DNA of 64,000 bases from Syntrophaceae bacterium UBA6087 (GCA_002448235.1 DIXF01000001.1:186001-250000); one strand, 5' to 3'; counted from the first letter of the stretch, positions 1-8,800 are shown. Translations and numbers: made by a program. The notes: generated by a model not told the origin, from the sequence alone.

Positions 1-1
1 G

Positions 2-919
2 AAAAACTGGGTGGAACTCCAGAAAGAGTATACGTGCTTCTACTTTATTGCAGACTGGCACGCCCTGACCACTGAATACCGTGACCCGTCCATTATCCGG
101 GACAGCGCCCGCGATGTGGTCGCCATATGGCTGAGCGTGGGCATCGACCCGAATGAATCGGTGATATTCAGGCAGTCGGACATCAGGAACCACGCAGAGC
201 TTTTCGTCCTTCTGTCCATGATCACGCCGCTGTCCTGGCTGGAGAGGAACCCTACCTACAAGGAATTGAAAGAGGAGCTCAAAGAGAAGGACTTGAGCAA
301 TTTCGGGTTCCTGGGATACCCCGTGCTCCAGGCGGCGGACATTGTCATGTACCATGCGGACAGAGTGCCTGTCGGCGAAGACCAGCTTCCTCATCTGGAG
401 CTCACCCGGGAGATCGTGAGGAGGTTCAATTTCATCTATGGGGGCGAAATCCTCAAGGAGCCGAAGGAGATCCTCACCGAGGCGGCCAGGGTCTTAGGCA
501 TCGACGGCAGGAAGATGTCCAAGTCGTACAACAACGCCATCTTCGTCTATGAAACAAAAGAGAGCCTTAAATCAAAGGTCATGCAGATGCTCACGGATGC
601 AAAGCGCATGCGGAAGAAAGACCCCGGCGAGCCGGGCGACTGCAACCTCTACCCCCTGCACGAATACTTCACGGATGAGGAGAAGCGGTCCGAGATCCGC
701 ACAGGGTGCCGGAGCGCCGGACTCGGGTGCGTCGAGTGCAAGCAGATCCTGATGGAGAATCTGATAAAAGAATTTGAACCCATCTGGGAAAAGATAGCAT
801 ATTATCGAGGAAACATGTCGCTGATCGACGAGGTCTTGCGCGAAGGCAACCTCAAGGCCGCCCGCGAGTCGGAAGAGACCATGGAAAAGGTCCGGTCGGT
901 TATGAAGCTGGCGCATTAG
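2..919 (+). CDS. trpS: Tryptophanyl-tRNA synthetase, 5' end outside the window
   Basis: Charges tRNA-Trp with tryptophan in the cytoplasm. The reading frame is open from base 2, so the N-terminus with the HIGH-type motif lies upstream of the window; an internal GTG at 11 is not the start. The class I signature KMSKS is present (KMSKSYNN, around bases 514-537), and the flanking sequence (FIADWHALTT, GYPVLQAADIVMY, VPVGEDQ) is typical TrpRS. Four cysteines are spaced C-x21-C-x6-C-x2-C (codons at 641, 707, 728, 737). This closely resembles the [4Fe-4S]-binding C-x22-C-x6-C-x2-C motif known from Thermotoga maritima TrpRS. Nine bases separate it from scpA, so it is probably co-transcribed with scpA and scpB. 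Confidence 0.95.
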   Translation, partial: KNWVELQKEYTCFYFIADWHALTTEYRDPSIIRDSARDVVAIWLSVGIDPNESVIFRQSDIRNHAELFVLLSMITPLSWLERNPTYKELKEELKEKDLSNFGFLGYPVLQAADIVMYHADRVPVGEDQLPHLELTREIVRRFNFIYGGEILKEPKEILTEAARVLGIDGRKMSKSYNNAIFVYETKESLKSKVMQMLTDAKRMRKKDPGEPGDCNLYPLHEYFTDEEKRSEIRTGCRSAGLGCVECKQILMENLIKEFEPIWEKIAYYRGNMSLIDEVLREGNLKAARESEETMEKVRSVMKLAH

Positions 920-927
920 GAGAGCAG

Positions 928-1638
928 GTGCAGGCAGTCCAGAAAAACTTCGAAACTCATTTCGTGCTTCGTCTCCCCACGTTTGAGGGGCCGCTCGACC
1001 TCCTGCTTTATCTCATCGAAAAGAACCGTTTCACACTGGAGAACCTCGAAGTCTACCCCATCATCGAGCAGTACCTGCACTATATCGAGCAGGCGAAATC
1101 TCTGGATGTAGCGCTGGCGGGGGAATTTCTGGACATGGCTTCGTACCTCATCTGGCTCAAATCCTGCCTGCTGCTTCCCTCCTCGAAAGAAGAAGCAGGA
1201 GAAGTGGGGCACAATCCTGCACAGGATCTCAAAGAAATGCTCATCGCTTACCGGGCCATCAGGATGGCGTCTTCGGACCTTTCTTCACGGCCCATGCTGT
1301 TCAGGGATAAGTTCCCAAAGGGGCTCTCGCAGGAAGATCGCGACCTCTCTTCCCTGGGCGTCGGCGTGCTGCTTCAGGCAATCGATGCAATAAAGTCCCG
1401 CACGAAGAAGCACATCCTGAACATCGCCTATAAGCGGTTCAACATCCAGGGCATGATCGACAGGATCGAGGCGTTGCTGAAAAAGAAGGAAAGGGTTGCC
1501 CTGTTCGATGTGGCCGAGGGGAGGGACCGCATGGAGATTATCGGGGCGTTCCTTGCCGCGCTCGAGCTCTCCAAGAGATCGATCGCCCGCATCATACAGC
1601 TCAAACTTTTCTCGACGATTTATATCGCAAGGCGGTAA
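928..1638 (+). CDS. scpA: Segregation and condensation protein A
   Basis: Kleisin subunit of the Smc-ScpA-ScpB condensin, which compacts and segregates the chromosome. The protein has 236 residues, a normal family length. The N-terminal signature is clear (PTFEGPLDLLLYLIEKN near residues 12-28, then the LDVALAGEFLDMASYLIWLKS region), followed by a charged middle and a C-terminal winged-helix region (EIIGAFLAALELSKRSIARI). The start is a GTG at 928, preceded by GGAGAG just after the trpS stop. It is followed by scpB after 55 bases, the usual scpAB order. Confidence 0.95.
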   Translation: MQAVQKNFETHFVLRLPTFEGPLDLLLYLIEKNRFTLENLEVYPIIEQYLHYIEQAKSLDVALAGEFLDMASYLIWLKSCLLLPSSKEEAGEVGHNPAQDLKEMLIAYRAIRMASSDLSSRPMLFRDKFPKGLSQEDRDLSSLGVGVLLQAIDAIKSRTKKHILNIAYKRFNIQGMIDRIEALLKKKERVALFDVAEGRDRMEIIGAFLAALELSKRSIARIIQLKLFSTIYIARR

Positions 1639-1693
1639 GCTGGATGAAGAATGGGGCTTTGCATGCTGACACCGGCGGAGGCCGTGAAGACCG

Positions 1694-2224
1694 ATGAATA
1701 AGAGAGAGATCATCGAGGCGCTCGTCTTTTCGGCGAGCGGCGCGCTTGGCGTCCGGGACATACTCAAGGCAGTCCCTGAGACAAGCTTGGAGGAGGTGGA
1801 ATCCTGTGTGGCGGACCTCAACAGGCATTACGAGGAAACGGGCAGGAGCTTCCGCATCGATCGGGCCAGTGCAGGCTACCTCTTCGTAACCAGGGAGGAA
1901 TACGCCCCATACCTCAAATCCCTTCATACCCCGGCCAGACTCTCTCCGGCATCTCTCGAAGCTCTTGCCGTGATCGCGTACAAGGGGCCCTGCTCAAAGC
2001 AGGCCATCGATTCCATCCGGGGGGTCGATTCATCGTCCTCGCTGAAGAGCCTGCTCAAGCACCAGCTCATCGATATCAAGAACGGAAAGCCTTTGACCTA
2101 TTTCACAACGGGGAGGTTCCTGGAGGTCTTCGGCCTGGACTCGCTCTCCGACCTGCCGGATTTAAGGCAGTTCGAAGAGGTTTTCCGCGAAGAGATAAAG
2201 GAAGGCGTACGGGAAGAAGGCTAG
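1694..2224 (+). CDS. scpB: Segregation and condensation protein B
   Basis: Winged-helix dimer partner of ScpA in the Smc complex. The protein has 176 residues. It opens with KREIIEALVFSASGALGVRDIL, and carries the family-typical SPASLEALAVIAYKGPCSKQAIDSIRG segment near residues 85-115 and a second winged-helix ending in YFTTGRFLEVFGLDSLSDLP. The ATG at 1694 has only a distant GGAGG (about 1677-1681) as ribosome-binding site, so translation may be partly coupled to scpA. It ends 22 bases before the convergent end of the kinase gene on the other strand. Confidence 0.93.
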   Translation: MNKREIIEALVFSASGALGVRDILKAVPETSLEEVESCVADLNRHYEETGRSFRIDRASAGYLFVTREEYAPYLKSLHTPARLSPASLEALAVIAYKGPCSKQAIDSIRGVDSSSSLKSLLKHQLIDIKNGKPLTYFTTGRFLEVFGLDSLSDLPDLRQFEEVFREEIKEGVREEG

Positions 2225-2246
2225 GGCCTCTCCTTTCCCGTCTTTT

Positions 2247-5003
2247 TCAGTTCTCCAGCGCCCGCCTGATCACTTCCTTGAGCTCTCTGGTGCCGGCCGG
2301 CTTCATGAGCAGCTCCCGGATGCCCAGGCTCTTGATCTCGCACTCGTCGATGGTATCGCTGAATCCGGTACACAGTATGACGGGGATGTTCGGGCGGATG
2401 TCCGTAATCCTCGAAGAAAGCTCCAGGCCGTTCATCTGCGGCATAGTGAGGTCGGTAATGACCAGATCGAAGGCGTGAGACGATTGCGCGAACAGCTGAA
2501 GGGCTTCTACGCTGCTCTTTATGGGATGAACGTCATAGCCGAGCTTGTCCAGCGCCTTGCTCACGCTGGAGAGGATGATATCTTCATCGTCGATGAGCAG
2601 GATCTTCCCCTTTCCACTGCCCGGCAACGCCGCTTTTCCGTCCGCTGCCCGGTCATGCGCCCGCTCATTCGTCAGAGGGAGGTATGCGATGAACCGGGAC
2701 CCTTTCCCGGATGTGCTCTCAACAGTGATGGTGCCGCCGTGGTCCTTGAGGATGCCGTGGACGACGGCAAGCCCCATGCCGCTGCCTTTGCCCACATCCT
2801 TGGTGGTAAAGAACGGTTCGAAGATATGCGGGAGTATCTCAGGATCCATGCCGCAGCCTGAATCTTCAACCGAAAGCTGGAGATAGTTGCCCGGTTTAAT
2901 GTCCAGGCCGTGATCCGCCGAGTCCAGAAGGGTATTGAGAAGGCTCACTTCTATGACGCCTTTCTTCGAATCGATCGAATCAGCGGCATTTTTACACAGG
3001 TTCATAATGATCTGCTGGATCTGTGTCGGATCTGCCAGGATCGAGTCGTCTGTCGCGTTGAAGTTGTGGCGGATCTCTATGATGCTCGGGAGCGACGACC
3101 GCAGGAGGACGAGCGTTTCCTCTATCAGCGGGGTGACCTCTGTCGGTGAGAACTGTTTTTCCTTACGCCTGCTGAACGAGAGGATCTGCTTGATCAGATC
3201 TCTCTGCCGGTACGCTGCCTGGAGCATCTGCTCCAGCGTCTTATGCAGAGGGGTGTCCTGCCCCGTTTCCTCCATGAGCATCTCGGTGTTGATAATGATC
3301 GGGTAGAGGATATTGTTCAGGTCGTGGGCTATGCCGCCTGCAAACCTGCCCAGAGCCTCCATTTTCTGGGCTTGTATGAGCTGGTTTTCGAGATCTTTCT
3401 TCTCTTTCTCCGCACGCCTGCGCTCGGCGACTTCATCCTCGAGCTGCTTGTTTCTCGTTTCCAGCTCGATCGTCCGTTCTTTTACCAGCTCTTCCAGATG
3501 GTCACGATGCCTGCGCAGCTCTTCCTCGGCTTTTTTCCGTCCGGTGATGTCCACGAACGACCCTACGCAGCCGCGGACCTGTCCCTCCGCATCCAGGAGA
3601 GGGCTGGCATTGCCCAGGATCGTGATCGTTTTTCCGCTCGGCAGCAGGACATCCATCTCGGAGTCCAGGATGTCCTTGCACTTGGCTGCGGCCTCCTGCA
3701 TCGGGAGCTTTTCGGGGCGCAGTTCGATGCCTCCCCGGAAAAAGCGCCTGGTCGTGTCGTGAACGTCCGGATCAGGTCCGGCAGAGACGTTTTCGTTTTC
3801 ATAGGACTCATAGAAACGATTCGCTGCAGTATTGCCGGTAATGGTGTGGCAGTGCGGATCGCGGGACACCCAGATTGCCGTGGGGGCGAGGTTCATGAGC
3901 TTTTCCACTTCCTCGGCGCGCTGACGGGCTGTCTCTTCGCTCTCCCGCAATGCCCGCTGCATCCGGATGGTCTGGAGTGCGTTGCCGCATTGGGCGGCCA
4001 CCCACTCGGCCAGACGGAAGTGGTGATCGCTCCATTCCTGCGTGTGCCTGCAGTAGATCGTTATGGCACCAATAGATTTGCTTTCGCTATGCATCGGGGA
4101 ACAAAGGACAGACCGGAACGCATCCGCTTCCGGGACTTTCAGAGTCCACAGGTCGGGCCTGAGCGAAGTGTCGTGCAGGCATGCAGTGCGGTTTTCGCGG
4201 ATCGTGAGATCCATGAAGGAGCTCTCCAGCGGCCATGGTCCGGAAATCTGGGTATCCAGGCCTGTTTGCGCCAGGGCCGACAGCAGGCCGGCCTGAATTT
4301 CATAAATCACGACTGCCGATGCTGCATCGCCGAATAATCTTGTGGCATCGATGCAGAGGTCTGTTATCACTGTCTGCTCGGAGCTGACGAGACGAGACGA
4401 ATCCAGCAGTTTCTGCAGCATCTCTTCACGCCCGCTCAGCTCGACATTCAGCGTCTGGATATCTTCCGACTGAACCTGAAGCTCTTCGGACTGCGCCTGA
4501 AGCTCCTCATTCTGCTGGGAGAGCTCTTCTGACTGCTGGGCCAGCTCCTCGTTCTGCATCGAGAGCTCTTCCGTCTGCTGGGCGAGCTCGTCGTTCTGCT
4601 GGCGGACTTGCGCATTGATCTGCGCCAGGTCGTCAAAGGCTTTTTCCAGGCGGGCCAGCAGGAGAATGATCAGGTGAACTGCTGCAACACCGACAGAAAT
4701 ATTGATCAGGGTGGGCAGAAGAAGATGCAGGGTCGGGTCTTGCGGAGCCGACCCTGAAGGCAGTAACAACTCGAACTTCACGACGGCCATGAAGGCAAAT
4801 ATTCCTGCCATTATCCACAGCAGCCTCTTCCTCCGCGTCCAGATGCAGATCAGCAGAGGCAGGGTATAGGTGAGGGGGAACGCGGCGTCACTGAAAATGA
4901 ACATCCGGATGATCCCCCAGAGAACTACGGTACCCATGGCAACAGCCCAGGCAACAAAAGTCGAGGGTTTCCGCCGTAAGAAAACAGGGAGTTCGTTCAT
5001 CAT
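2247..5003 (-). CDS. Membrane-bound hybrid sensor histidine kinase (coiled coil-GAF-PAS-HisKA-HATPase-REC)
   Basis: Signal-sensing kinase with its own receiver domain. In order it has about four hydrophobic segments in the first ~135 residues; a striking Gln/Glu heptad region (repeated QNEELAQQ / QSEELQ units, about 140-190) predicted to be a coiled coil; a GAF domain (~205-355); a PAS domain ending in DITGRKKAEEEL; a phosphoacceptor H-box (GGIAHDLNNIL); a HATPase with DSGCGMD and GSGMGLAVV boxes; and a C-terminal REC with phosphoacceptor Asp in VITDLTMPQMNGLEL. I chose the ATG at 5003 (918 residues) over an upstream ATG at 5051, because it has an AAGGAG site and overlaps the stop of the CheR-like gene as ATGA, a translational-coupling arrangement. 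The signal is unknown. Confidence 0.9.
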   Translation of the reverse strand: MMNELPVFLRRKPSTFVAWAVAMGTVVLWGIIRMFIFSDAAFPLTYTLPLLICIWTRRKRLLWIMAGIFAFMAVVKFELLLPSGSAPQDPTLHLLLPTLINISVGVAAVHLIILLLARLEKAFDDLAQINAQVRQQNDELAQQTEELSMQNEELAQQSEELSQQNEELQAQSEELQVQSEDIQTLNVELSGREEMLQKLLDSSRLVSSEQTVITDLCIDATRLFGDAASAVVIYEIQAGLLSALAQTGLDTQISGPWPLESSFMDLTIRENRTACLHDTSLRPDLWTLKVPEADAFRSVLCSPMHSESKSIGAITIYCRHTQEWSDHHFRLAEWVAAQCGNALQTIRMQRALRESEETARQRAEEVEKLMNLAPTAIWVSRDPHCHTITGNTAANRFYESYENENVSAGPDPDVHDTTRRFFRGGIELRPEKLPMQEAAAKCKDILDSEMDVLLPSGKTITILGNASPLLDAEGQVRGCVGSFVDITGRKKAEEELRRHRDHLEELVKERTIELETRNKQLEDEVAERRRAEKEKKDLENQLIQAQKMEALGRFAGGIAHDLNNILYPIIINTEMLMEETGQDTPLHKTLEQMLQAAYRQRDLIKQILSFSRRKEKQFSPTEVTPLIEETLVLLRSSLPSIIEIRHNFNATDDSILADPTQIQQIIMNLCKNAADSIDSKKGVIEVSLLNTLLDSADHGLDIKPGNYLQLSVEDSGCGMDPEILPHIFEPFFTTKDVGKGSGMGLAVVHGILKDHGGTITVESTSGKGSRFIAYLPLTNERAHDRAADGKAALPGSGKGKILLIDDEDIILSSVSKALDKLGYDVHPIKSSVEALQLFAQSSHAFDLVITDLTMPQMNGLELSSRITDIRPNIPVILCTGFSDTIDECEIKSLGIRELLMKPAGTRELKEVIRRALEN

Positions 5004-5902
5004 CGGTACTTCTCCTTGGTGTGGTACAGGCATCTGCTCATGCCTGTGCAATAAACATCGGCCGGCGGCCGTTCGGCCTTTCCGGACACAAGAATTCCTC
5101 CCGGCGCAAGGATCGGAGCCAGATCACGCCATACCGAGGCAGCGGCAGTCGGGTTGAGATAAATGGCGGCATTCCGCCACAGAATGATATCCCATGGGCC
5201 TTGCTCCGGGCCGTTCAGCACATCGGCAACCTTCCAGACAGTCTTGGCGCGAAGGGCCCGGACGGGCCTGAACATCCCTGCCTGAGCAGTGAAGTACGCA
5301 CGCCGGAGTGCGGGGGGGAGAAGAGAAAGCTCCTCTGTATCGTAGAGCCCTTCCCGGGCCTGCTCGATTGCATCCTCACGGCAGTCCGTACCGAGGAGGA
5401 AGCTTTCCTCCAGCAGGCCGGCCTCGGAGAGAAGGATCGCCATGCTGTACAGCTCGGCGCCGGATGAGCAGGCAACGCTCCATACCCGCAGGCCTTTTCT
5501 CCGGACAGCAAGCTCGGGCAGGACATGCGTTCGGATTGATTCAAAAACGAACGGGTCGCGGAAGAACTCGGTAACACCGATCAGAAGCGCGCTGACCGCA
5601 GTCGCGAGCAGATGGGGCTGGTGCTCGATGAGTATTCGTGCAGCAAGGGGCGAGGGGGCTTTCAATGCCCGCAGGCATGCAGGAATCCTCCGGTGCAGGG
5701 GCTGTACCCGATAGGACCGGGAGTTCAGTCCCGCCCTGCAGAGAACCCATGCAACGAACTCGTCCATGGGCGTCTCTTGATGCTTTGTTATAGACCCGCT
5801 GGAAGCCTTTTTCTGAGATCCGGCCGTCAGGCTCCGGCGAGGGAGCATACCCGGCTTGCCTTCAAAGGATATGTGGCGCAGGTCGGCCGTACGACTGTTC
5901 AT
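5000..5902 (-). CDS. CheR-type protein methyltransferase
   Basis: Resembles chemotaxis receptor methyltransferases, which transfer methyl from S-adenosylmethionine to glutamates. Visible features are an N-terminal helical region (VQPLHRRIPACLRALKAPSPLAAR), the ALLIGVTEFFRDPFVFESI segment characteristic of CheR, the SAM-binding motif VWSVACSSGAELYSMAILLSE, and a DIILWRNAAIYLNP segment matching the usual R-N-x-x-I-Y-F region. No CheB, receptor, CheW or CheA is nearby, so it is probably a non-chemotaxis CheR working with the downstream kinase, whose start overlaps its stop by four bases. The start at 5902 has a good AAGGAAG site. An internal ATG at 5767 would remove a 45-residue tail with no recognisable domain and is an alternative. 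Confidence 0.85.
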   Translation of the reverse strand: MNSRTADLRHISFEGKPGMLPRRSLTAGSQKKASSGSITKHQETPMDEFVAWVLCRAGLNSRSYRVQPLHRRIPACLRALKAPSPLAARILIEHQPHLLATAVSALLIGVTEFFRDPFVFESIRTHVLPELAVRRKGLRVWSVACSSGAELYSMAILLSEAGLLEESFLLGTDCREDAIEQAREGLYDTEELSLLPPALRRAYFTAQAGMFRPVRALRAKTVWKVADVLNGPEQGPWDIILWRNAAIYLNPTAAASVWRDLAPILAPGGILVSGKAERPPADVYCTGMSRCLYHTKEKYR

Positions 5903-6522
5903 CAGCTGCTTCCTTGGCCGGGCAGGGACAGGCGCGGACCCGAAAGTACCGGAACATCATTGACGATCAGGGACGATATACTGCTGATTTTAATGTAATA
6001 TATCATACGTTGTATTCAGAAAAACACACCACTGAGCAACAAAGCACGAGTGCAAAATGCATGACATAGTTATTCGAGAAAGCAACCTTACATGGTGCAG
6101 ATTTTTTTCGCAAGACGAATATTATAGTATCTTGAGGAATGTAATAGTATGACACTGCTTACTTTTTCATTCAAGCGTTCATCTATTGAAAGCAGCTTCC
6201 CGCAGGATCTTTATCCGTCACGATCCGCCCCTTTAAGGCGTATGGGTGTGTCCCATCTCATCCATGGGATGTCGGGTCAACGGTTTTGTATCTTGACGCA
6301 CCATATCAATTATGGCACAAAGGCTCAACTTGAAGGCGGGTCCGGGAATGTGCCTTCGATTGAGATGGTCGGGCCGTCATCCGCTGATGAGACTGCGGCT
6401 TTTCTTTTTCTCAAGGCATCGTCGGGATCCGGCAAGGCCGGTCTTCACGTCATCGAAATATTGAAGCATGAGCGATAAAAACAAGCTGGGGCATATCCCA
6501 GGAACTCTCGCGGAGGTGATGT
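5903..6522. other. Long intergenic region with several hairpins, no convincing gene
   Basis: This 620-base stretch separates the divergent CheR-like gene and pal. It holds no gene I can support. The left half is AT-rich and should contain promoters for both directions. The right half can form several short hairpins on the + strand: TCCCAT/ATGGGA at 6251-6269, CCATA/TATGG at 6301-6315, GGCAC/GTGCC at 6314-6354, and the terminator-like hairpin at 6373-6409. This could be an untranslated leader of pal or an independent small RNA. No known riboswitch class could be assigned. Confidence 0.4.
6373..6409 (+). terminator. Rho-independent-type terminator upstream of pal
   Basis: GCCG (6373-6376) pairs with CGGC (6396-6399) around an inner stem TCATC/GATGA (6377-6381, 6386-6390; loop CGCT). 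A T-rich tract (TTTTCTTTTT, 6400-6409) follows. It lies 114 bases before the pal start with no convincing coding sequence in front of it. It therefore either ends a small RNA or acts as a leader attenuator. Confidence 0.5.
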
Positions 6523-7074
6523 ATGATGAAAAAAAGAATTGGCATAACCGTCTTATGCATAATAGGATTGGCGCTTTTTATCGGCGGCTGTGCGCAGAAG
6601 AAGCCTGCGCAGGAGATCGAGTCTTCCACCCAGCAGGAAATGGAGATGGCGAAGCCGGGCGGCATTCAGCCGAGCGGAGAGGTGGGAGAGACCCCCGCAC
6701 GTGCCAATACGGCAGGTCTTGAGGCCAGGATCGCAGAATTCGAGAATACGTACGTCTATTTTGACTATGACAGCTACACGCTGGATTCCCGGGCACAAGA
6801 GATCCTCAAGGCAAAGGCCGCATTCCTGAAGGAACGTTCCGACCTGGCGCTGCGGATTCAGGGAAACTGCGATGAGCGCGGTACGAGCGAGTATAACATG
6901 GCCCTGGGCGAGCGGAGGGCAAAGGCTGCACAGGATTATCTCGTGTCGCTGGGCATTTCAAAGGGGCGTATCACCACGGTCAGTTACGGCGAGGAAAGGC
7001 CAGTTGCCCCTGGTCACGATGAAGAAGCCTGGGCCAAGAACAGAAACGCCCAGTTCATCATCGCCAATAAGTAG
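6523..7074 (+). CDS. pal: Peptidoglycan-associated lipoprotein (Pal/OmpA family)
   Basis: Outer-membrane lipoprotein that binds peptidoglycan and, with Tol proteins, maintains envelope integrity. The 183-residue protein starts with a lipoprotein signal peptide (MMKKRIGITVLCIIGLALF) and lipobox IGGC. A low-complexity linker precedes an OmpA-like domain (about residues 75-183), with VYFDYDSYTLD and the peptidoglycan-binding region NCDERGTSEYNMALGERRA. The ATG at 6523 follows a GGAGGTGAT site. No tolA, tolB or tolQR gene is adjacent, which is unusual for pal. A strong terminator follows. Confidence 0.93.
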   Translation: MMKKRIGITVLCIIGLALFIGGCAQKKPAQEIESSTQQEMEMAKPGGIQPSGEVGETPARANTAGLEARIAEFENTYVYFDYDSYTLDSRAQEILKAKAAFLKERSDLALRIQGNCDERGTSEYNMALGERRAKAAQDYLVSLGISKGRITTVSYGEERPVAPGHDEEAWAKNRNAQFIIANK

Positions 7075-7153
7075 ATTTGCTCTGACAAGGAGAGGATTGT
7101 ACAGAACCCTCGGATTATTCGACCGTTAAAGCTTTTTTATAGCTTCAAGTGGA

Positions 7154-7176
7154 GCCGGGCTGCGTGGCAGCCCGGC
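7154..7176 (+). terminator. Terminator hairpin after pal
   Basis: A perfect 10-bp GC-rich stem, GCCGGGCTGC (7154-7163) and GCAGCCCGGC (7167-7176), has loop GTG and is followed by TTCTTCCCGTTT. It sits between the convergent pal and PilZ-methyltransferase genes. The pyrimidine-rich tail on the + side suggests it mainly ends pal transcription. Confidence 0.8.
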
Positions 7177-7252
7177 TTCTTCCCGTTTCATGAGGAGGCG
7201 TTTTTTTCGTTGCCGGATGTCCGCGACCGGAAGCCGGTCTGTCCGGCGAAGG

Positions 7253-8713
7253 TCAAGGTTTTCCTGACGGCTTGGTGATGTTGAGGAAAAGATTGACGCC
7301 TTCAGCTTCCTTCTCGACAACGACTGTCACATCCTCGGGCAGACCCGAGGCAAGGCTCTTGAGTTCTTCTTCGCTCCTGTGAATCAGGAACCATTCCGAA
7401 CCGTATTCCATCTTGAATCTCTGTGGGTTGTAGACCCCGAAATTTCCGATGATCAGTTTCCCGCCTGGTTTCAGGTGACGGTACAGTTCGAGGATGAGCC
7501 GGCTGACGGCGTTGGGGGACAGGTAGTCGCACAGGCCTGCGGTATAAATGAGATCGGCATGGGAATAACGTGCCTTTTCCTTGTTCCTCCCCAGGATGAG
7601 GTGTTTGATATTATCCTCGGCGAAGTCCATATGGACACCGGAGAGCGTTTTAGCTATGGGAACGAGTCTCTGTTTTGCGTTTTCAAGCGCATGCGTATCC
7701 TGATCCATGGCAAGGAGCTCCAGTTTCACCGGCTTGGGCTCATCGCTGATCGCGGTGAGAAAGTCATGAATCTCGACGCAGGGGCCGCAGGCGACGCTGA
7801 CGATCTTGCAGGTGCTGCCTTCGGGGAGTGAATCGTACAGAGAGGTTATCTTTCTGCACAGATATTCGCGCCGGTTCCTGACGGCCTTTGCAGCTGACCC
7901 TTCGCAGTCTACCTTGTTCATGACCTGGGAGAAGATATCCTCTCCTTCGAAGCCGTTCCGGTATGTGATGTTCATCATTTCATAATCTCCGGCGTACCCC
8001 AGCGGTTTTGTGTATGCCCTGCGGAATAACGCCGAGGCCGTGAAGAATTCGTTGAGCATCTTCTGGAAGTATTCCCGGTGTATGAAATGCTGCTTGGAAT
8101 CCGTAAATTTCCCGACTATTTTTGTAAACTGGTCGCAGTATTTCAACGTTACGTCGTTGATGACGGTAAAGGTCAGAGAGCGCAGCGCTTCATAGAGCTC
8201 TTTTTTAACGAGCTCTTCCTCCCTGCTGACTTTCTCCTCCTCTTCCTTTAGCCTGTTTCTGAAGTTCGTGAGGAGGTAGTGGAGGTGGGAGGTAAGGTGA
8301 ACGAATTCTTCATCGAGATTATCTTCCACAGCCAGAGACTGGATAAAGTCGAGGTAGTCGTGTCTGAGGCGTGTGAGCTTGTCGCCCTTAATGATCGTGG
8401 AGATGTCCATGACATTCTCCAGGCGGCAGCCGATCCGGGAGATAACCTTGCCGTCCTGGTAGTCATCCTGGATATGGACGATCGTAGCCGTATCGGAGTG
8501 CACTTCCTTGTTGTGCGAGATAAAGCAGAGCCCGGAGATCATGTCGCCGATGCGGAAGACAAGGCTGCCATCCTGCAGGAGGAAAGACAGGCCTGTCCGT
8601 GAGAAGTCCCTGACTTCACAGGTGCGCTCGATCCCCTGAAAATCGTTGAACCTGACCGTTTTGCCCGATTCGCCTGGCTCAGTCAGATAACGCGGATCTC
8701 TTCTCAGCCTCAA
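7253..8713 (-). CDS. PilZ-domain / class I SAM-dependent methyltransferase fusion protein
   Basis: A 486-residue cytosolic protein. The N-terminal ~110 residues look like a PilZ domain: an RRDPR start and the block CEVRDFSRTGLSFLLQD, matching the RxxxR ... D-x-S-x-x-G signature that binds cyclic di-GMP. A long helical middle (about 110-270) follows. The C-terminal part is a Rossmann methyltransferase with motif I VSVACGPCVEIHDFL (~300), acidic motif ELLAMDQDTHALENA and LKPGGKLIIGNFG. The middle and C-terminal parts resemble PhcB/3-hydroxypalmitate methyl ester synthase-type proteins, but that assignment is tentative. The start is a TTG at 8713, supported by GGAGG six bases upstream; no ATG fits. 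It is a single-gene unit. Confidence 0.8.
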   Translation of the reverse strand: MRLRRDPRYLTEPGESGKTVRFNDFQGIERTCEVRDFSRTGLSFLLQDGSLVFRIGDMISGLCFISHNKEVHSDTATIVHIQDDYQDGKVISRIGCRLENVMDISTIIKGDKLTRLRHDYLDFIQSLAVEDNLDEEFVHLTSHLHYLLTNFRNRLKEEEEKVSREEELVKKELYEALRSLTFTVINDVTLKYCDQFTKIVGKFTDSKQHFIHREYFQKMLNEFFTASALFRRAYTKPLGYAGDYEMMNITYRNGFEGEDIFSQVMNKVDCEGSAAKAVRNRREYLCRKITSLYDSLPEGSTCKIVSVACGPCVEIHDFLTAISDEPKPVKLELLAMDQDTHALENAKQRLVPIAKTLSGVHMDFAEDNIKHLILGRNKEKARYSHADLIYTAGLCDYLSPNAVSRLILELYRHLKPGGKLIIGNFGVYNPQRFKMEYGSEWFLIHRSEEELKSLASGLPEDVTVVVEKEAEGVNLFLNITKPSGKP

Positions 8714-8800
8714 CGCAATCCTCCAGAAAAGGAAATGGTATGTACATCCGGATCGGTAAGGGCTGTTGATTTCTTTAATCTTCCGGGGGTGTCACGTCCT

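Noticed and set aside
3243..4337. 364-residue open frame antisense to the hybrid kinase
   Set aside because: Lies wholly within the kinase gene on the opposite strand and lacks any recognisable motif.
6371..6400. CTGATGAG resembling a hammerhead ribozyme core
   Set aside because: No matching GAAA segment or three-stem junction; the bases belong to the terminator stem.
6310..6400. Possible cyclic di-GMP-I riboswitch
   Set aside because: CACAAAGGCTC only loosely resembles the conserved GCAAAGCC core and the tetraloop-receptor elements are missing.
6149..6478. 109-residue open frame before pal
   Set aside because: No ribosome-binding site, no recognisable protein features, and it contains the terminator hairpin at 6373-6409; more likely a structured untranslated region.
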